A stretch of DNA of 64,000 nucleotides from Tepidicaulis sp002389665 (GTDB lineage: Bacteria > Pseudomonadota > Alphaproteobacteria > Parvibaculales > Parvibaculaceae). How positions within the stretch are numbered: position 1 is the first letter of the stretch; each line of letters begins with the position of its first letter. Of this stretch, positions 50,487 through 59,466 are shown piece by piece. The notes beneath the pieces are model-generated. The model saw nothing but the letters and a program-made list of their open reading frames with translations. It did not search any database and was not told where the DNA came from. The position numbers and the translations under genes are program-made. The DNA lies in NCBI RefSeq assembly GCF_965222285.1, contig NZ_OZ244942.1, positions 1,178,001-1,242,000 on the forward strand, in the 5' to 3' direction.

Positions 50487-51761
50487 ATGACACCCGGTGC
50501 CCGGCTTGCGGCAGCCATAGAGATTTTGGACGAGGCGGAAGCAACGCGCCTTCCCCTCGACCGGGCTCTGGAGCGCTGGGCAAAGGGGCACCGTTATGCA
50601 GGCTCCAAGGACCGGGCGGCAATCTCCGCCCGTGTCTATGATGTGATGCGCGCACGCGCGCTGATCGACGCGCGCTGGCCCGGCGCAAACCCGCGCGAGC
50701 GGGTGCTTGCCTCTCTTAAACTTCTGGACGCACTGCCTTGCGCCGATATCCGAGCCCTGGCGAGCGACGGCAAATATGCGCCGGGCGCCTTGAGCGAGGC
50801 GGAGGAAGCCAAGCTTGACGCCTTGCAGCCTGCCTCGGGCGAGGATCCGCGCTGGGTGCGGCTGAATTATCCGGCCTGGCTCGATGAACGTTTCGAGGCG
50901 GCTTTTCCGGGGCGCGTGGAAGAAGAGCTTGCCGCCTTGAACCGGCCGGCGCCGGTGGACCTGCGCGCCAATCTTCTTAAAACCAGCCGCGACGGCCTGC
51001 TCCAGGAACTTGGGGAAGAAGGCATCGAGGCGCAGCCGACTTACTGGTCGCCCTGGGGGATTCGCCTTGCCTCGCCCCGGCGTCTGCGCGCAGTGGGCGC
51101 CATCCGCGAAGGGGCGGCGGAAATTCAGGATGAAGGCTCGCAATTGGTCAGCGCTTTGGTGGGCGCGCGGCCCGGCGAGCGGATCGTCGATTATTGCGCG
51201 GGCGCGGGCGGCAAAACGCTCGCCATGGGCGCGATGATGGCGGGCGAGGGGGAGATTCTCGCTTGCGATGTCGATGGCCGCCGTCTTGCCCGGCTGAAGG
51301 AGCGGGCAAAACGCGCCGGGCTTTATAACATCACCACCAAGGTGCATGAGCCGGGCGGCCTGAGCGGCATGGAGGCGCGCGCCGACCGGGTGCTGCTCGA
51401 CGTGCCCTGCTCGGGCACCGGCACCTGGCGGCGCCAGCCCGAGGCGCGCTGGCGCCTCACCCCGGAAGAGCTTGAGACTTATGGGCGCATCCAGCGGGAG
51501 ATATTGGAAGAGGCCGCGCCCATCGTGCGGCCGGGCGGGGCGCTTATCTATGTGACCTGCTCGTTTTTCCGGGAAGAAAACGAAGACCAGATCGCGCGCT
51601 TTCTTGCCGCTCACGATGAATTCGAGGTAGTGGACTGGCGTTTGCAATTGCCCGAAGGCTGGCCGGTGCCCGCGCCCGGGAAGAGCGACTATTTGCGCCT
51701 TTCCCCTGCCTCCACAGGCACGGACGGGTTTTTCGCCGCTTTGCTGGGGCGGCGCTTATGA
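50487..51761 (+). CDS. RsmB/NOP-family rRNA (cytosine-5) methyltransferase
   Basis: A 424-residue m5C RNA methyltransferase. The C-terminal Rossmann core has IVDYCAGAGGKTLAMGAMM, the catalytic cysteine pair in DVPCSGTGTWRRQPEARW (motif IV) and VTCSFFREENE (motif VI). The N-terminal part is a NusB-like helical domain (AIEILDEAEATRLPLDRALERW) as in RsmB. In alphaproteobacteria such a gene often lies next to guaB; exact rRNA position is not assignable by eye. The gap from guaB is 23 bases. Confidence 0.9.
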   Translation: MTPGARLAAAIEILDEAEATRLPLDRALERWAKGHRYAGSKDRAAISARVYDVMRARALIDARWPGANPRERVLASLKLLDALPCADIRALASDGKYAPGALSEAEEAKLDALQPASGEDPRWVRLNYPAWLDERFEAAFPGRVEEELAALNRPAPVDLRANLLKTSRDGLLQELGEEGIEAQPTYWSPWGIRLASPRRLRAVGAIREGAAEIQDEGSQLVSALVGARPGERIVDYCAGAGGKTLAMGAMMAGEGEILACDVDGRRLARLKERAKRAGLYNITTKVHEPGGLSGMEARADRVLLDVPCSGTGTWRRQPEARWRLTPEELETYGRIQREILEEAAPIVRPGGALIYVTCSFFREENEDQIARFLAAHDEFEVVDWRLQLPEGWPVPAPGKSDYLRLSPASTGTDGFFAALLGRRL

Positions 51762-51825
51762 AGGCCCGGGAAGCAGAAAGAGGCAGCCTGCCTTGCCTCT
51801 TGACGCGGGCCGCGCGGGGTGGTCA

Positions 51826-52350
51826 ATGACTGCCATGCGCATCTTTTCCTCCCCCTTTTCCCGGATTGGCGATTCCTTCGGCCTGAAAGGCGCTCTCTCC
51901 TGGCTTTTTGCCGGTTTTCTCGTCTTCGGGTTGGGGGCGGGGCTGGCCGCGGCGGACAGCGCGAAATCCGCGCTTTTCCTCGACAAAGGCCAGGCGGCGG
52001 AAGATGCCGGGCGCATCGCCGAGGCACGCGGCTGGTATGAACGGGCGATCGTGCAGAACCCGGCCAGCGCCGATGCCTATGCACATCTCGCCCGGGCGGA
52101 AAACGAGGTCGGCGAGACGGCCCGCGCCGAGCGCCATTTCACCTCTGCCCTCGAAATCGATCCCACCAATCCTGCCGCGCTTTATTGGTCGGGCCTTCTC
52201 GATCTTCAGCAGGGCCGGGAGGAAGCCGCCCGCAAAAAGCTCGACCGTTTGAAGAAGACCTGCAGCACCTGTCCGCAGCGCGCCGCGCTTGCCAAGGCGC
52301 TTGAAACCCAAAAGGTGCTTGAAACCCATGGAGCCGGCAAGGCGCCCTGA
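51826..52350 (+). CDS. Secreted TPR protein
   Basis: A 174-residue protein with an N-terminal membrane or signal segment (LSWLFAGFLVFGLGAGLAAADSA, residues 22-44), followed by tetratricopeptide repeats: AAEDAGRIAEARGWYERAIVQNP, AYAHLARAENEVGETARAERHFTSALEIDP and AALYWSGLLDLQQGREEAARKKLDRLK. A C-terminal CSTCPQR gives a CxxC pair. It probably acts as a periplasmic scaffold. An upstream frame to 51793 is possible; the ATG at 51826 follows GGGGTGGTC. Between rsmB-like and guaA in the operon. Confidence 0.82.
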   Translation: MTAMRIFSSPFSRIGDSFGLKGALSWLFAGFLVFGLGAGLAAADSAKSALFLDKGQAAEDAGRIAEARGWYERAIVQNPASADAYAHLARAENEVGETARAERHFTSALEIDPTNPAALYWSGLLDLQQGREEAARKKLDRLKKTCSTCPQRAALAKALETQKVLETHGAGKAP

Positions 52351-52370
52351 TCCGTCCAAGAAGAGACCTC

Positions 52371-53918
52371 ATGACCGACCGTATTCTCATTATCGATTTT
52401 GGCAGCCAGGTAACCCAGCTCATCGCGCGGCGCGTGCGCGAAAGCGGCGTTTACAGCGAGATCGTGCCTTTCAACAAGGCCGAGGAAGTCTTCAAGGAAT
52501 TCGCGCCGAAAGCGGTGATCCTCTCCGGCGGCCCGGCCAGCGTGACGGCGGAGGACACGCCCCGCGCGCCCCAGGCGGTGTTCGAGGCGGGCATTCCGGT
52601 GCTCGGCATCTGCTACGGCGAGCAGACCATGTGCGCCCAGCTCGGCGGCAAGGTGGAAGGGCACGACCATCAGGAATTCGGACGGGCGACCATCGAGATT
52701 GTCGATGAGTGCGCGCTTTTCGACGGGCTCTTTAAAAAGGGCGATATCGAACCTGTCTGGATGAGCCATGGCGACCGGGTGGTGGCGCTGCCGCCGGGCT
52801 TCAAGGCCGTTGCCGTTTCAAGCGGCGCGCCTTTCGCCGCCATCGCCAATGACGAGAAGAGGTTCTACGGCGTGCAGTTTCACCCCGAAGTGATGCACAC
52901 GCCGCGCGGCGCGGAGATCCTGAAAAACTTCACACACAAGATCGCAGGCTGCGTGGGCGACTGGACGATGGCCGCCTTCAAGGAAACCGAAATCCGCAAG
53001 GTGCGCGAGCAGGTGGGCAGCGGGCGCGTCATTTGCGGGCTCTCGGGCGGGGTGGATTCCTCCGTTGTTGCCGTGCTGCTGCATGAAGCGCTGGGCGATC
53101 AGCTGCAATGCGTGTTCGTCGATACCGGCGTCATGCGCGCCGGGGAAGCGGAACAGGTCGTCACGCTCTTCCGCGACCATTACAACATTCCCCTCGTTCA
53201 TGCCGATGCCTCGGACCTTTTCCTTGGCAAGTTGGAAGGGGTGAGCGACCCGGAACAAAAGCGCAAGATTATCGGCGCGACCTTCATCGACGTCTTCGAA
53301 GAAGAAGCAAAGAAAATCGGCGGGGCGGATTTCCTCGCTCAAGGCACGCTCTATCCGGATGTGATCGAAAGCGTCTCCTTCACCGGCGGGCCGTCCGTGA
53401 CAATCAAGAGCCACCACAATGTGGGCGGGCTGCCGGAGCGCATGAACATGAAGCTCGTCGAACCTTTACGCGAGCTCTTCAAAGACGAAGTGCGCGCGCT
53501 CGGCCGTGAGCTTGGCCTGCCGGAAGAATTTGTCGGCCGCCATCCGTTTCCCGGCCCCGGTCTTGCCATCCGCATTCCCGGCGAGATCACGCGGGAGAAA
53601 GTCGCCATTCTGCAGAAGGCCGATGCGGTCTATCTCGATGAAATCCGCAAGGCGGGGCTTTACGATGAAATCTGGCAGGCCTTTGCCGTGCTCTTGCCGG
53701 TGCGCACCGTGGGCGTGATGGGCGATGGGCGCACTTACGATTATGTCTGCGCCCTGCGCGCCGTCACCTCGACGGACGGCATGACCGCCGACTATTTCCC
53801 CTTCGCCCACGATTTCCTCGGCCGGGTTTCGACGCGCATCATCAACGAAGTGCGCGGCATCAACCGCGTCGTCTATGACGTGACCTCGAAACCTCCCGGG
53901 ACGATTGAGTGGGAATGA
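52371..53918 (+). CDS. guaA: GMP synthase (glutamine-hydrolysing)
   Basis: Amidates XMP to GMP using glutamine and ATP. It has 515 residues. The class I glutaminase has the C81-H171-E173 triad (LGICYGEQTMC, YGVQFHPEVMHT). The ATP-pyrophosphatase loop is LSGGVDS (residues 224-230), and the C-terminal dimer domain ends KPPGTIEWE. Start ATG at 52371 after AAGAAGAGACC. The 3' end of guaA is a known integration site for mobile islands, and an integrase gene begins 318 bases downstream. Confidence 0.96.
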   Translation: MTDRILIIDFGSQVTQLIARRVRESGVYSEIVPFNKAEEVFKEFAPKAVILSGGPASVTAEDTPRAPQAVFEAGIPVLGICYGEQTMCAQLGGKVEGHDHQEFGRATIEIVDECALFDGLFKKGDIEPVWMSHGDRVVALPPGFKAVAVSSGAPFAAIANDEKRFYGVQFHPEVMHTPRGAEILKNFTHKIAGCVGDWTMAAFKETEIRKVREQVGSGRVICGLSGGVDSSVVAVLLHEALGDQLQCVFVDTGVMRAGEAEQVVTLFRDHYNIPLVHADASDLFLGKLEGVSDPEQKRKIIGATFIDVFEEEAKKIGGADFLAQGTLYPDVIESVSFTGGPSVTIKSHHNVGGLPERMNMKLVEPLRELFKDEVRALGRELGLPEEFVGRHPFPGPGLAIRIPGEITREKVAILQKADAVYLDEIRKAGLYDEIWQAFAVLLPVRTVGVMGDGRTYDYVCALRAVTSTDGMTADYFPFAHDFLGRVSTRIINEVRGINRVVYDVTSKPPGTIEWE

Positions 53919-54034
53919 TTTTTGCCCCTCCGGCAGTATCCGATTGTACGCCAGGGTACGGCATAAGTATCTGAATGACAAAGATAAAACTGTCATCGTC
54001 TATCGCCATCTATCGAGGGACAGTGCTCCGGTTT

Positions 54035-54310
54035 GACGGTATAGTGGACGGTATGGGGGAACTTGTTCGGTTAGAGATTTCGCTATACCGTCATGGCCAA
54101 GAGAGCTGCTGACGGTATAGTTTTTGGCCTTAAGGCATTGAAAGAGCGAATGAAATTCACTTTCAGTGACCCCAGTTTTGGGCTGACGGTATAATCGGTG
54201 CCTCTCTGCTGTTTTTGGACAGATTTGGAGGTCTCCATGCTCACGGACACAGCGATTAAGGCGCTGAAAGCACAGAAGAAATTGTACAAGGTGAGTGACC
54301 GTGACGGTAT
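54035..54310. repeat. Iterated GACGGTATA sites next to the integrase
   Basis: GACGGTAT(A) occurs at 54035-54043, 54047-54054, 54111-54119, 54185-54193 and 54303-54310 on the plus strand, and inverted as TATACCGTC at 54084-54092. Spacing is irregular. They lie in the 318-base gap between guaA and the integrase, apart from the last, which is inside the integrase. They are good candidates for arm-type binding sites of the integrase or sites for the AlpA-like excisionase. Confidence 0.65.
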
Positions 54311-55493
54311 GTATGTCGTGGTCCAGCCGTCCGGGGCGATCGTGTTTCGGTACGACTATCGACTCAACGGACGGCGCGAGACGCTGACGCTCGGCCGATA
54401 TGGCCCTGACGGCCTCTCACTTGCCAGGGCTCGCGAGAAGCTGATCGATGCGAAGCGGGCCATTTCAGAGGGGCGGTCGCCTGCTCAAGAGAAGCAGCAT
54501 GACAAGCGGCGACTGAAGGAGGCGAAGCGATTCGGCGAGTTCGGCGAAAAGTGGTTCCAGGAGTCGCGCATGGCGGACAGCACGCGGGCTATGCGGCGCT
54601 CCATCTACGAGCGCGACATTCTGCCGACATTCCGAAACAGGCTCCTAACGGAGATCACGCCGGACGATCTCCGTATGATGTGTGGGAAAGTGAAGGATCG
54701 CGGCGCTCCAGCCACGGCCGTCCATGTGCGCGATATCGTGAAGCTGATCTTTGCATTCGCCATCCTGCATGGCGAGAAGGTCGCCAACCCAGCGGATGAG
54801 GTTGGGCCTGCGTCCATCGCGACCTTCGTGCCGAAGGATCGGTCCCTATCGCCCGCGGAGATCCGCGTCATGCTCGGTCAGCTTGAGCATGTGCCGACAC
54901 TGCCGACCATACGGTTGGGAATGAAGCTTTTCCTCCTGACGATGGTCAGGAAGAGCGAGCTCCAGGATGCCACCTGGGATGAGGTCGATTTTGAGAACGC
55001 CGTCTGGTCGATACCCAAGGAAAGAATGAAGCGGTCGAAGGCACACAACGTCTACCTGTCTCAGCAGGCCATCGACATCTTCATCGCGTTGAAAACCTGC
55101 GCCGGCAATTCGCGCTATGTCCTTCCGTCGCGATATGACGCTGACGCGCCAATGTCGCGGGCGACGTTCAACCGGATCACGACCGCCGTGGTCGCTAGAG
55201 CGAAAAAGGAGGGGCTGCCACTTGAGCCCTTCACTGTTCACGATCTTCGACGCACCGGGTCCACTTTGTTGAACGAACTCGGCTTCAACAGCGACTGGAT
55301 CGAGAAGTGCTTGGCGCATGAGGACGGACGGTCCTCGCGTGGCGTCTACAACAAGGCGGAGTATGAGCACCAGCGCCGGCATATGATGCAGGAGTGGTCC
55401 AACCTGGTGGACGCTTGGGTCGCGGGTCGGAAGTATGTGCCGACCCTGCTCCCGGCCACGATGGAGCTGCTTGAGCTCGAGCCTAGTGTTTGA
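54237..55493 (+). CDS. P4-type tyrosine integrase
   Basis: A 418-residue tyrosine recombinase of the P4/CTX-like type with an N-terminal DUF4102 arm-binding domain: LTDTAIKALKAQKKLYKVSDRDGMYVVVQPSGAIVFRYDYRLNGRRETLTLGRYGPDGLSLARAREKL. Catalytic residues are R in MVRKSELQDATWDEV, H-x-x-R-R in HDLRRTGSTLLNELG, H in CLAHEDG and the nucleophile Y in GVYNKAEY. The ATG at 54237 follows GGAGGTCTCC. It is the first gene after guaA, so it probably put the island there. Its end overlaps the convergent AlpA gene by 11 bases. Confidence 0.94.
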   Translation: MLTDTAIKALKAQKKLYKVSDRDGMYVVVQPSGAIVFRYDYRLNGRRETLTLGRYGPDGLSLARAREKLIDAKRAISEGRSPAQEKQHDKRRLKEAKRFGEFGEKWFQESRMADSTRAMRRSIYERDILPTFRNRLLTEITPDDLRMMCGKVKDRGAPATAVHVRDIVKLIFAFAILHGEKVANPADEVGPASIATFVPKDRSLSPAEIRVMLGQLEHVPTLPTIRLGMKLFLLTMVRKSELQDATWDEVDFENAVWSIPKERMKRSKAHNVYLSQQAIDIFIALKTCAGNSRYVLPSRYDADAPMSRATFNRITTAVVARAKKEGLPLEPFTVHDLRRTGSTLLNELGFNSDWIEKCLAHEDGRSSRGVYNKAEYEHQRRHMMQEWSNLVDAWVAGRKYVPTLLPATMELLELEPSV

Positions 55494-55752
55494 CAGGCCG
55501 AGAGCGGCGCAATCTCACGTCGGGGCTTGGAGCGCGTTCGATAGCATTGGCCCGAGAGGCACGGCGTCGAGCGTCAAGCCAAGCTTCGACTTCTGCCAGA
55601 TCCCAGACGACGCAACGCGAGGTGAGATAGAAGCGCTGCGGGAATTCTCCTCGCTGCTCCATGTCGTAGATTGTGCTGTCGGCAAGCGGCACGATCTCTC
55701 GTAGCTGATGCCGGCGAATTGTCCTGCGGGCGACATGCGGCGCAACGCTCAT
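55483..55752 (-). CDS. AlpA-like helix-turn-helix regulator / excisionase
   Basis: An 89-residue small DNA-binding protein of the AlpA/excisionase type. The core RRTIRRHQLREIVPLADSTIYDMEQRGEFPQRFYLTSRCVVWDLAEVEAWLDARR has the winged-helix opening LREIVPLADSTIYDM and the hallmark V-W-x-x-x-E-V-x-x-W. Its arginine-rich tail could contact DNA. It lies convergent to the integrase and presumably steers excision or represses it. The start is the ATG at 55750-55752. The 200 bases from there to the IS21 element hold no gene I can see. Confidence 0.88.
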   Translation of the reverse strand: MSVAPHVARRTIRRHQLREIVPLADSTIYDMEQRGEFPQRFYLTSRCVVWDLAEVEAWLDARRRASRANAIERAPSPDVRLRRSRPVKH

Positions 55753-56029
55753 ACCGTATCTCCACTTCTTTACTCTTGTGGAGATAGAAGGCGATAGATC
55801 TTCCGATTTGAAGCCGCCGCGTGAAGGGATGCGGTAATATCGGGCTATAGCGTGCACATCGGACGGGCCGTCTCAACGGGCAAGTGCCATCTAGGAGTGT
55901 CGGCTGACCCTTGGGTTCTTGTTTGAAGCGCCGTCATCCGTGGAATAGCAGCCTGTTGATTGCCGCTGAGATCTGACCCGGTATTTTCACCGAGAATTGA
56001 CCCGCCTCGTGGATATGATTTGGGTTTGG

Positions 56030-56821
56030 TTAGATGGTCAAGTCGGTGCTTTCTCCTTTTTTGGTTTTTGCGGCCTGGGCCGAGCTGTTCCTGAAGCGGA
56101 AGCTGTCGTTTCCGGTTTCGAGAATGTGGCAGTGATGGGTGAGCCGATCGAGCAGCGCGGTTGTCATTTTGGCGTCGCCAAACACGCTGGCCCATTCGGC
56201 AAAGCTGAGATTGGTGGTGATGATGACACTGGTGCGCTCGTAGAGTTTGCTCAGCAGATGGAATAGCAATGCCCCTCCTGATGCGCTGAAGGGCAGGTAT
56301 CCAAGCTCGTCGAGGATGACCAGATCGGAATGGACAAGCCGGTTGGCAATCTGTCCGGCCTTGCCTTGAGCCTTTTCCTGTTCCAACGCATTGACCAGTT
56401 CCACGGTCGAGAAGAAGCGCACTCTCTTGCGGTGATGCTCGATGGCCCGGATGCCCAGCGCTGTGGCGATATGGGTTTTGCCGGTTCCCGGCCCGCCCAC
56501 CAACACCACGTTGTCGGTCTTGTCGATGAAAGCCCCTGAATGAAGCTGGCGCACCAGGGCCTCATTGATCTCACTGCTGGCAAAATCGAAGCCGGCCAGG
56601 TCCTTGTAGGTTGGAAACCGTGCCACCTTGAGCTGATAGGCAATCGATCTTGTCTCCCGTTCGGCCATCTCGGCCTTGAGCAACTGGGAGAGAACCGGAA
56701 CGGCTGCCTGGACGGCCGGAGACCCCTGTTCGGTGAGCTCGCTGATCGCTTGGGCCATGCCTGTCATCTTGAGGCTTTTGAGCATGATGACCAGAGCTGC
56801 GCTTGCCGGATCATGACGCAT
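56030..56821 (-). CDS. istB: IS21-family helper ATPase IstB
   Basis: A 263-residue AAA+ ATPase that helps the transposase choose target DNA. Walker A is VGGPGTGKTHIATALG, Walker B is LVILDELGYLPF, and the sensor region has NLSFAEWASVFGDAKMTTALLDRLTHHCHILE, diagnostic of IstB. The ATG at 56819-56821 is inside the end of istA (11-base overlap), so translation is coupled. The N-terminal helical domain (AALVIMLKSLKMTGMAQAISELTEQG) contacts IstA. It looks intact. Confidence 0.94.
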   Translation of the reverse strand: MRHDPASAALVIMLKSLKMTGMAQAISELTEQGSPAVQAAVPVLSQLLKAEMAERETRSIAYQLKVARFPTYKDLAGFDFASSEINEALVRQLHSGAFIDKTDNVVLVGGPGTGKTHIATALGIRAIEHHRKRVRFFSTVELVNALEQEKAQGKAGQIANRLVHSDLVILDELGYLPFSASGGALLFHLLSKLYERTSVIITTNLSFAEWASVFGDAKMTTALLDRLTHHCHILETGNDSFRFRNSSAQAAKTKKGESTDLTI

Positions 56822-58337
56822 GGCGCACCTCCTTGTCCGCACGCAGGGTATCGTAGCGTTCCACATTGGCCTGCGGTTCCTTGCCCAGGACAAGGGCTTG
56901 TGGTGCCTCGACGGGTGCGATCACGGTCGATTTGCCATCGACCAGTCTGTGCAGCAGGTTCAGAATATGGGTCTTGGTGGGCACCCCGGCCTCAAGGGCC
57001 ATCTCGACCGCGGCGAGCACGGCCTGTTCATCATGGTGGAGAACCAGGGCCAGGATATCGACCATCTCGCGATCGCCACCGGGTTTGCTCAGAAGATGGC
57101 GCTGCAACTGCCGGAATCCATCGGGCATGTCGGCAAAGGGTGCACCATTGCGCAGGGCACCGGGCTTTCGCTGGACCACGGCTAGGTAATGGCGCCAGTC
57201 ATAAACAGTATGCCCGGTTCCATGATGGCGGTCGATGATCCGTAAGTGCTCACAGATCGTCTGTCCTTCGGCGACAACGACGATGCGCGCCGGATAGACT
57301 CTGACGCTGACCGGCCTGTTGGCGAAAGAGGCCGGCACGCTGTAGCGATTGCGTTCCAGGTGGATCAGGCACGTTGGGGAAACACGCTTGGTGTGTTCGA
57401 CAAACCCGTCAAAGGGCCTTGGCACAGCCATCAGGAACTGGGTCTCGACCCGCCAGGCATCAGCAATGGTGCCCGGTTCAACGCCGTGAGAGGTCTCCTC
57501 CCACAAGCTCTTGCACCGATGCTCGAGCCAGATATTCAACTCCTCAAGCGAGTTCGCGTGCGGAATGGGCTGGAAAAGCCGGTGCCGGGCATCTTGCACG
57601 TTCTTTTCCACCAACCCCTTCTCCCAGCCGGCGGCCGGATTGCAGAACTCGGGCTCGAACACAAAGTGACTGGCCATGGCCGAGAACCGGGCATTGACCT
57701 GCCGGGCCTTGCCACGGCCAACCTTGTCCACGGCCGTGCGCATATTGTCGTAGATGCCGCGCCGGGGCACGCCGCCCAGCACGCGGAAGGCATGATTGTG
57801 GGCGTCGAACAGCATCTCGTGGGTCTGGAGCAGATAGGCCCTTACCACAAAGGCCCGGCTGTAGCAGAGCTTGGTATGGGCCGCTTGCAGCTTGACCCGC
57901 TCGCCCCCGATCAGCGCCCAGTCCTCACTCCAATCGAACTGGAAAGCTTCTCCAGGCTCAAAGGCCAGGGGAACGAACACGCCGCGGCCGGTGGTGTTCT
58001 GCTGGCGCTGGAGATCCTCTTTCCAGCGCCGGGCAAAAACCGCCACCCGACCATAGGAACCTTTAAAGCCAAGGCTGACCAGATCGGCATGGATCTGCTT
58101 GACTGTGCGCCGCTGCTTGCGCGGTTTGCGGCTCTCAGCCTTCAGCCAGCCCGATAGCTTCTCGGCAAAAGGATCGATCTTGCTCGGCCGCTCGGGCACT
58201 TTGAACTTCGGCTCAACCGTATCGGACCGAAGATATTTGCGAATGGTATTCCGGGACAGACCCGTGCGCCGTGCTATCTCCCGGATCGAAAAACCATCCC
58301 GGAAATGCCAGCGCCGGATAACGCTCAAAAACGCCAT
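56811..58337 (-). CDS. istA: IS21-family transposase IstA
   Basis: A 508-residue DDE transposase. An N-terminal helix-turn-helix (SIREIARRTGLSRNTIRKYLRS) binds the terminal repeats. The catalytic core shows FQFDWSEDWALIGG, GIYDNMRTAV and KGLVEKNVQ, fitting the D-D-E triad. The ATG at 58335-58337 is chosen because AGGAG lies eight bases before it; a GTG at 58344-58346 has no room for a site. Intact reading frame, so the element may still be active. Confidence 0.94.
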   Translation of the reverse strand: MAFLSVIRRWHFRDGFSIREIARRTGLSRNTIRKYLRSDTVEPKFKVPERPSKIDPFAEKLSGWLKAESRKPRKQRRTVKQIHADLVSLGFKGSYGRVAVFARRWKEDLQRQQNTTGRGVFVPLAFEPGEAFQFDWSEDWALIGGERVKLQAAHTKLCYSRAFVVRAYLLQTHEMLFDAHNHAFRVLGGVPRRGIYDNMRTAVDKVGRGKARQVNARFSAMASHFVFEPEFCNPAAGWEKGLVEKNVQDARHRLFQPIPHANSLEELNIWLEHRCKSLWEETSHGVEPGTIADAWRVETQFLMAVPRPFDGFVEHTKRVSPTCLIHLERNRYSVPASFANRPVSVRVYPARIVVVAEGQTICEHLRIIDRHHGTGHTVYDWRHYLAVVQRKPGALRNGAPFADMPDGFRQLQRHLLSKPGGDREMVDILALVLHHDEQAVLAAVEMALEAGVPTKTHILNLLHRLVDGKSTVIAPVEAPQALVLGKEPQANVERYDTLRADKEVRHAS

Positions 58338-58434
58338 GTCCAACACTCCTCAATCTCCTGCCCAAAACGAGCAGGATAGCGTTCAAACATGGGTCAAATC
58401 TCAGTGGAAAAATCCCCCAATACCGGGTCAGATC

Positions 58435-59220
58435 TCAGCGGCAATCAACACTCGGCCCGAACAGAGCGCGACCAGCCTCCAGCCCTTCCTCGATCGACAG
58501 CCGGAACCCGGCCTCGTCCGCAGCTTGTTCGCGGCGCCAGGCGGAGAGATGGTCGTCCGAACAGAAAAAGGCGGTGGTCGCGCACAGCGAGTTCGCAGCA
58601 CACGCGCCTTGGTAGCGAACGCTTTGCCACATGACAGCCGTCCGCGGCTCGGTCTGCGCCAGCGCCCGCCCTTGGTCCCGCGTGGCGATCCGGATTGGCG
58701 CGCCACAATGGCGGCAGCGCGATGCAATTGTGATGTCGCGATCAGTCATGGCGCCAATGCCGAGTGCGTCGACCGCGCACATGGCGTTGAGGACACGACC
58801 GTCGAGTGTGACCCGGTGGCCCGTGTCCTTATCGGTGAACGGATAGGCGCCGACGATCCGCTCGCCGTCGAGCACGGCCAGGTCGCGACGGTGGAGCTCT
58901 TCGAGCAGAGTCCGGACGGACGTCTCGTTCAACCCCACTCGCTCCGCAAGCGCGCCCGTGGTCGGGGCTCGTCCTTCTTCGGCGTAGAGCTTAAGCAGCG
59001 CAACACGAACGCGGTCCGTGGCGGGATCGTAGCCGCTCCAGCGATCGAACACATGGCCGGACCCGACCATTGCTTGCAGGGCATCCTTGACCGCTGGTGA
59101 TTTGACCACAGACCAATCCGGAAACGTCACGCCCGGCCGCACGGTGTAGCTCGGGAGCGTCGTGGATGCGGAAGCTGGAAGCTTGTCCCGGGACGAGGAG
59201 GATGCGCAACAGTCGTTCAT
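58435..59220 (-). CDS. merB: Organomercurial lyase, C-terminus rewritten by IS21
   Basis: Cleaves the C-Hg bond of organomercurials, releasing Hg(II). It has 261 residues. The catalytic segment is NAMCAVDALGIG with C148 and D151; further cysteines C207, C213 and C220 (FFCSDDH) include the likely second catalytic one. An N-terminal winged-helix-like extension (residues 60-120) and the CC pair at 4-5 are present. The native C-terminus is gone: the codons after RALFGP lie in the IS21 end, which supplies the residues SVDCR and the TGA stop. ATG overlaps merF as ATGA. Confidence 0.88.
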   Translation of the reverse strand: MNDCCASSSSRDKLPASASTTLPSYTVRPGVTFPDWSVVKSPAVKDALQAMVGSGHVFDRWSGYDPATDRVRVALLKLYAEEGRAPTTGALAERVGLNETSVRTLLEELHRRDLAVLDGERIVGAYPFTDKDTGHRVTLDGRVLNAMCAVDALGIGAMTDRDITIASRCRHCGAPIRIATRDQGRALAQTEPRTAVMWQSVRYQGACAANSLCATTAFFCSDDHLSAWRREQAADEAGFRLSIEEGLEAGRALFGPSVDCR

Positions 59221-59465
59221 GGCTTCACGCCTTCGTTGTGAATCTTGGTCTCGCTGCGGTCGGCTTTTGCACGGCGACGATGGATAGCCCACGCGACGAG
59301 ACCGAAGCACGCGACCATTAGGGGAAGCACAACCGGACCCGCACCTGCCAGCCACGCGCCGAGGCTGGCCATTGGCAGGGCTCCGGCGAGAAACGGCGTC
59401 GCGCAACAGATCGCAGCGAGGACGGCGCCAGCCGTGCCTGCACGGATCCGGGCGCGGTCATTCAC
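59217..59465 (-). CDS. merF: Mercury transporter MerF
   Basis: An 82-residue inner-membrane Hg(II) importer with two helices. The vicinal pair C20-C21 in AAICCATPFLAGAL near the first helix is the usual metal-binding site. A second C-terminal pair seen in classical MerF is absent; the tail is RRRAKADRSETKIHNEG. Start is a GTG at 59463-59465 after AGGTG, one base after the merP stop. Delivers Hg(II) to cytosolic enzymes. Confidence 0.85.
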   Translation of the reverse strand: MNDRARIRAGTAGAVLAAICCATPFLAGALPMASLGAWLAGAGPVVLPLMVACFGLVAWAIHRRRAKADRSETKIHNEGVKP

Positions 59466-59466
59466 C

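Larger units (their letters stand above)
55954..58450. mobile_element. IS21-family insertion sequence
   Basis: A 2497-bp element with a perfect 32-bp terminal inverted repeat (55954-55985 and 58419-58450, starting TGTTGATTGCCGC). Internal partial copies of the terminal motif (GAGAxTTGACCC) follow each end, as in IS21 elements with multiple transposase sites. It encodes istA and istB in the usual overlapping order on the minus strand. No target-site duplication is evident: the flanks are ..GCAGCC on the left and CTCGGC.. on the right. Confidence 0.93.

Noticed and set aside
54035..54310. CRISPR-like array
   Set aside because: The repeated word is only 8-9 bp, unevenly spaced and partly inverted; no cas genes nearby.
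55945..58460. Target-site duplication flanking the IS21 element
   Set aside because: Flanks GCAGCC and CTCGGC share no direct repeat of 4-8 bp.
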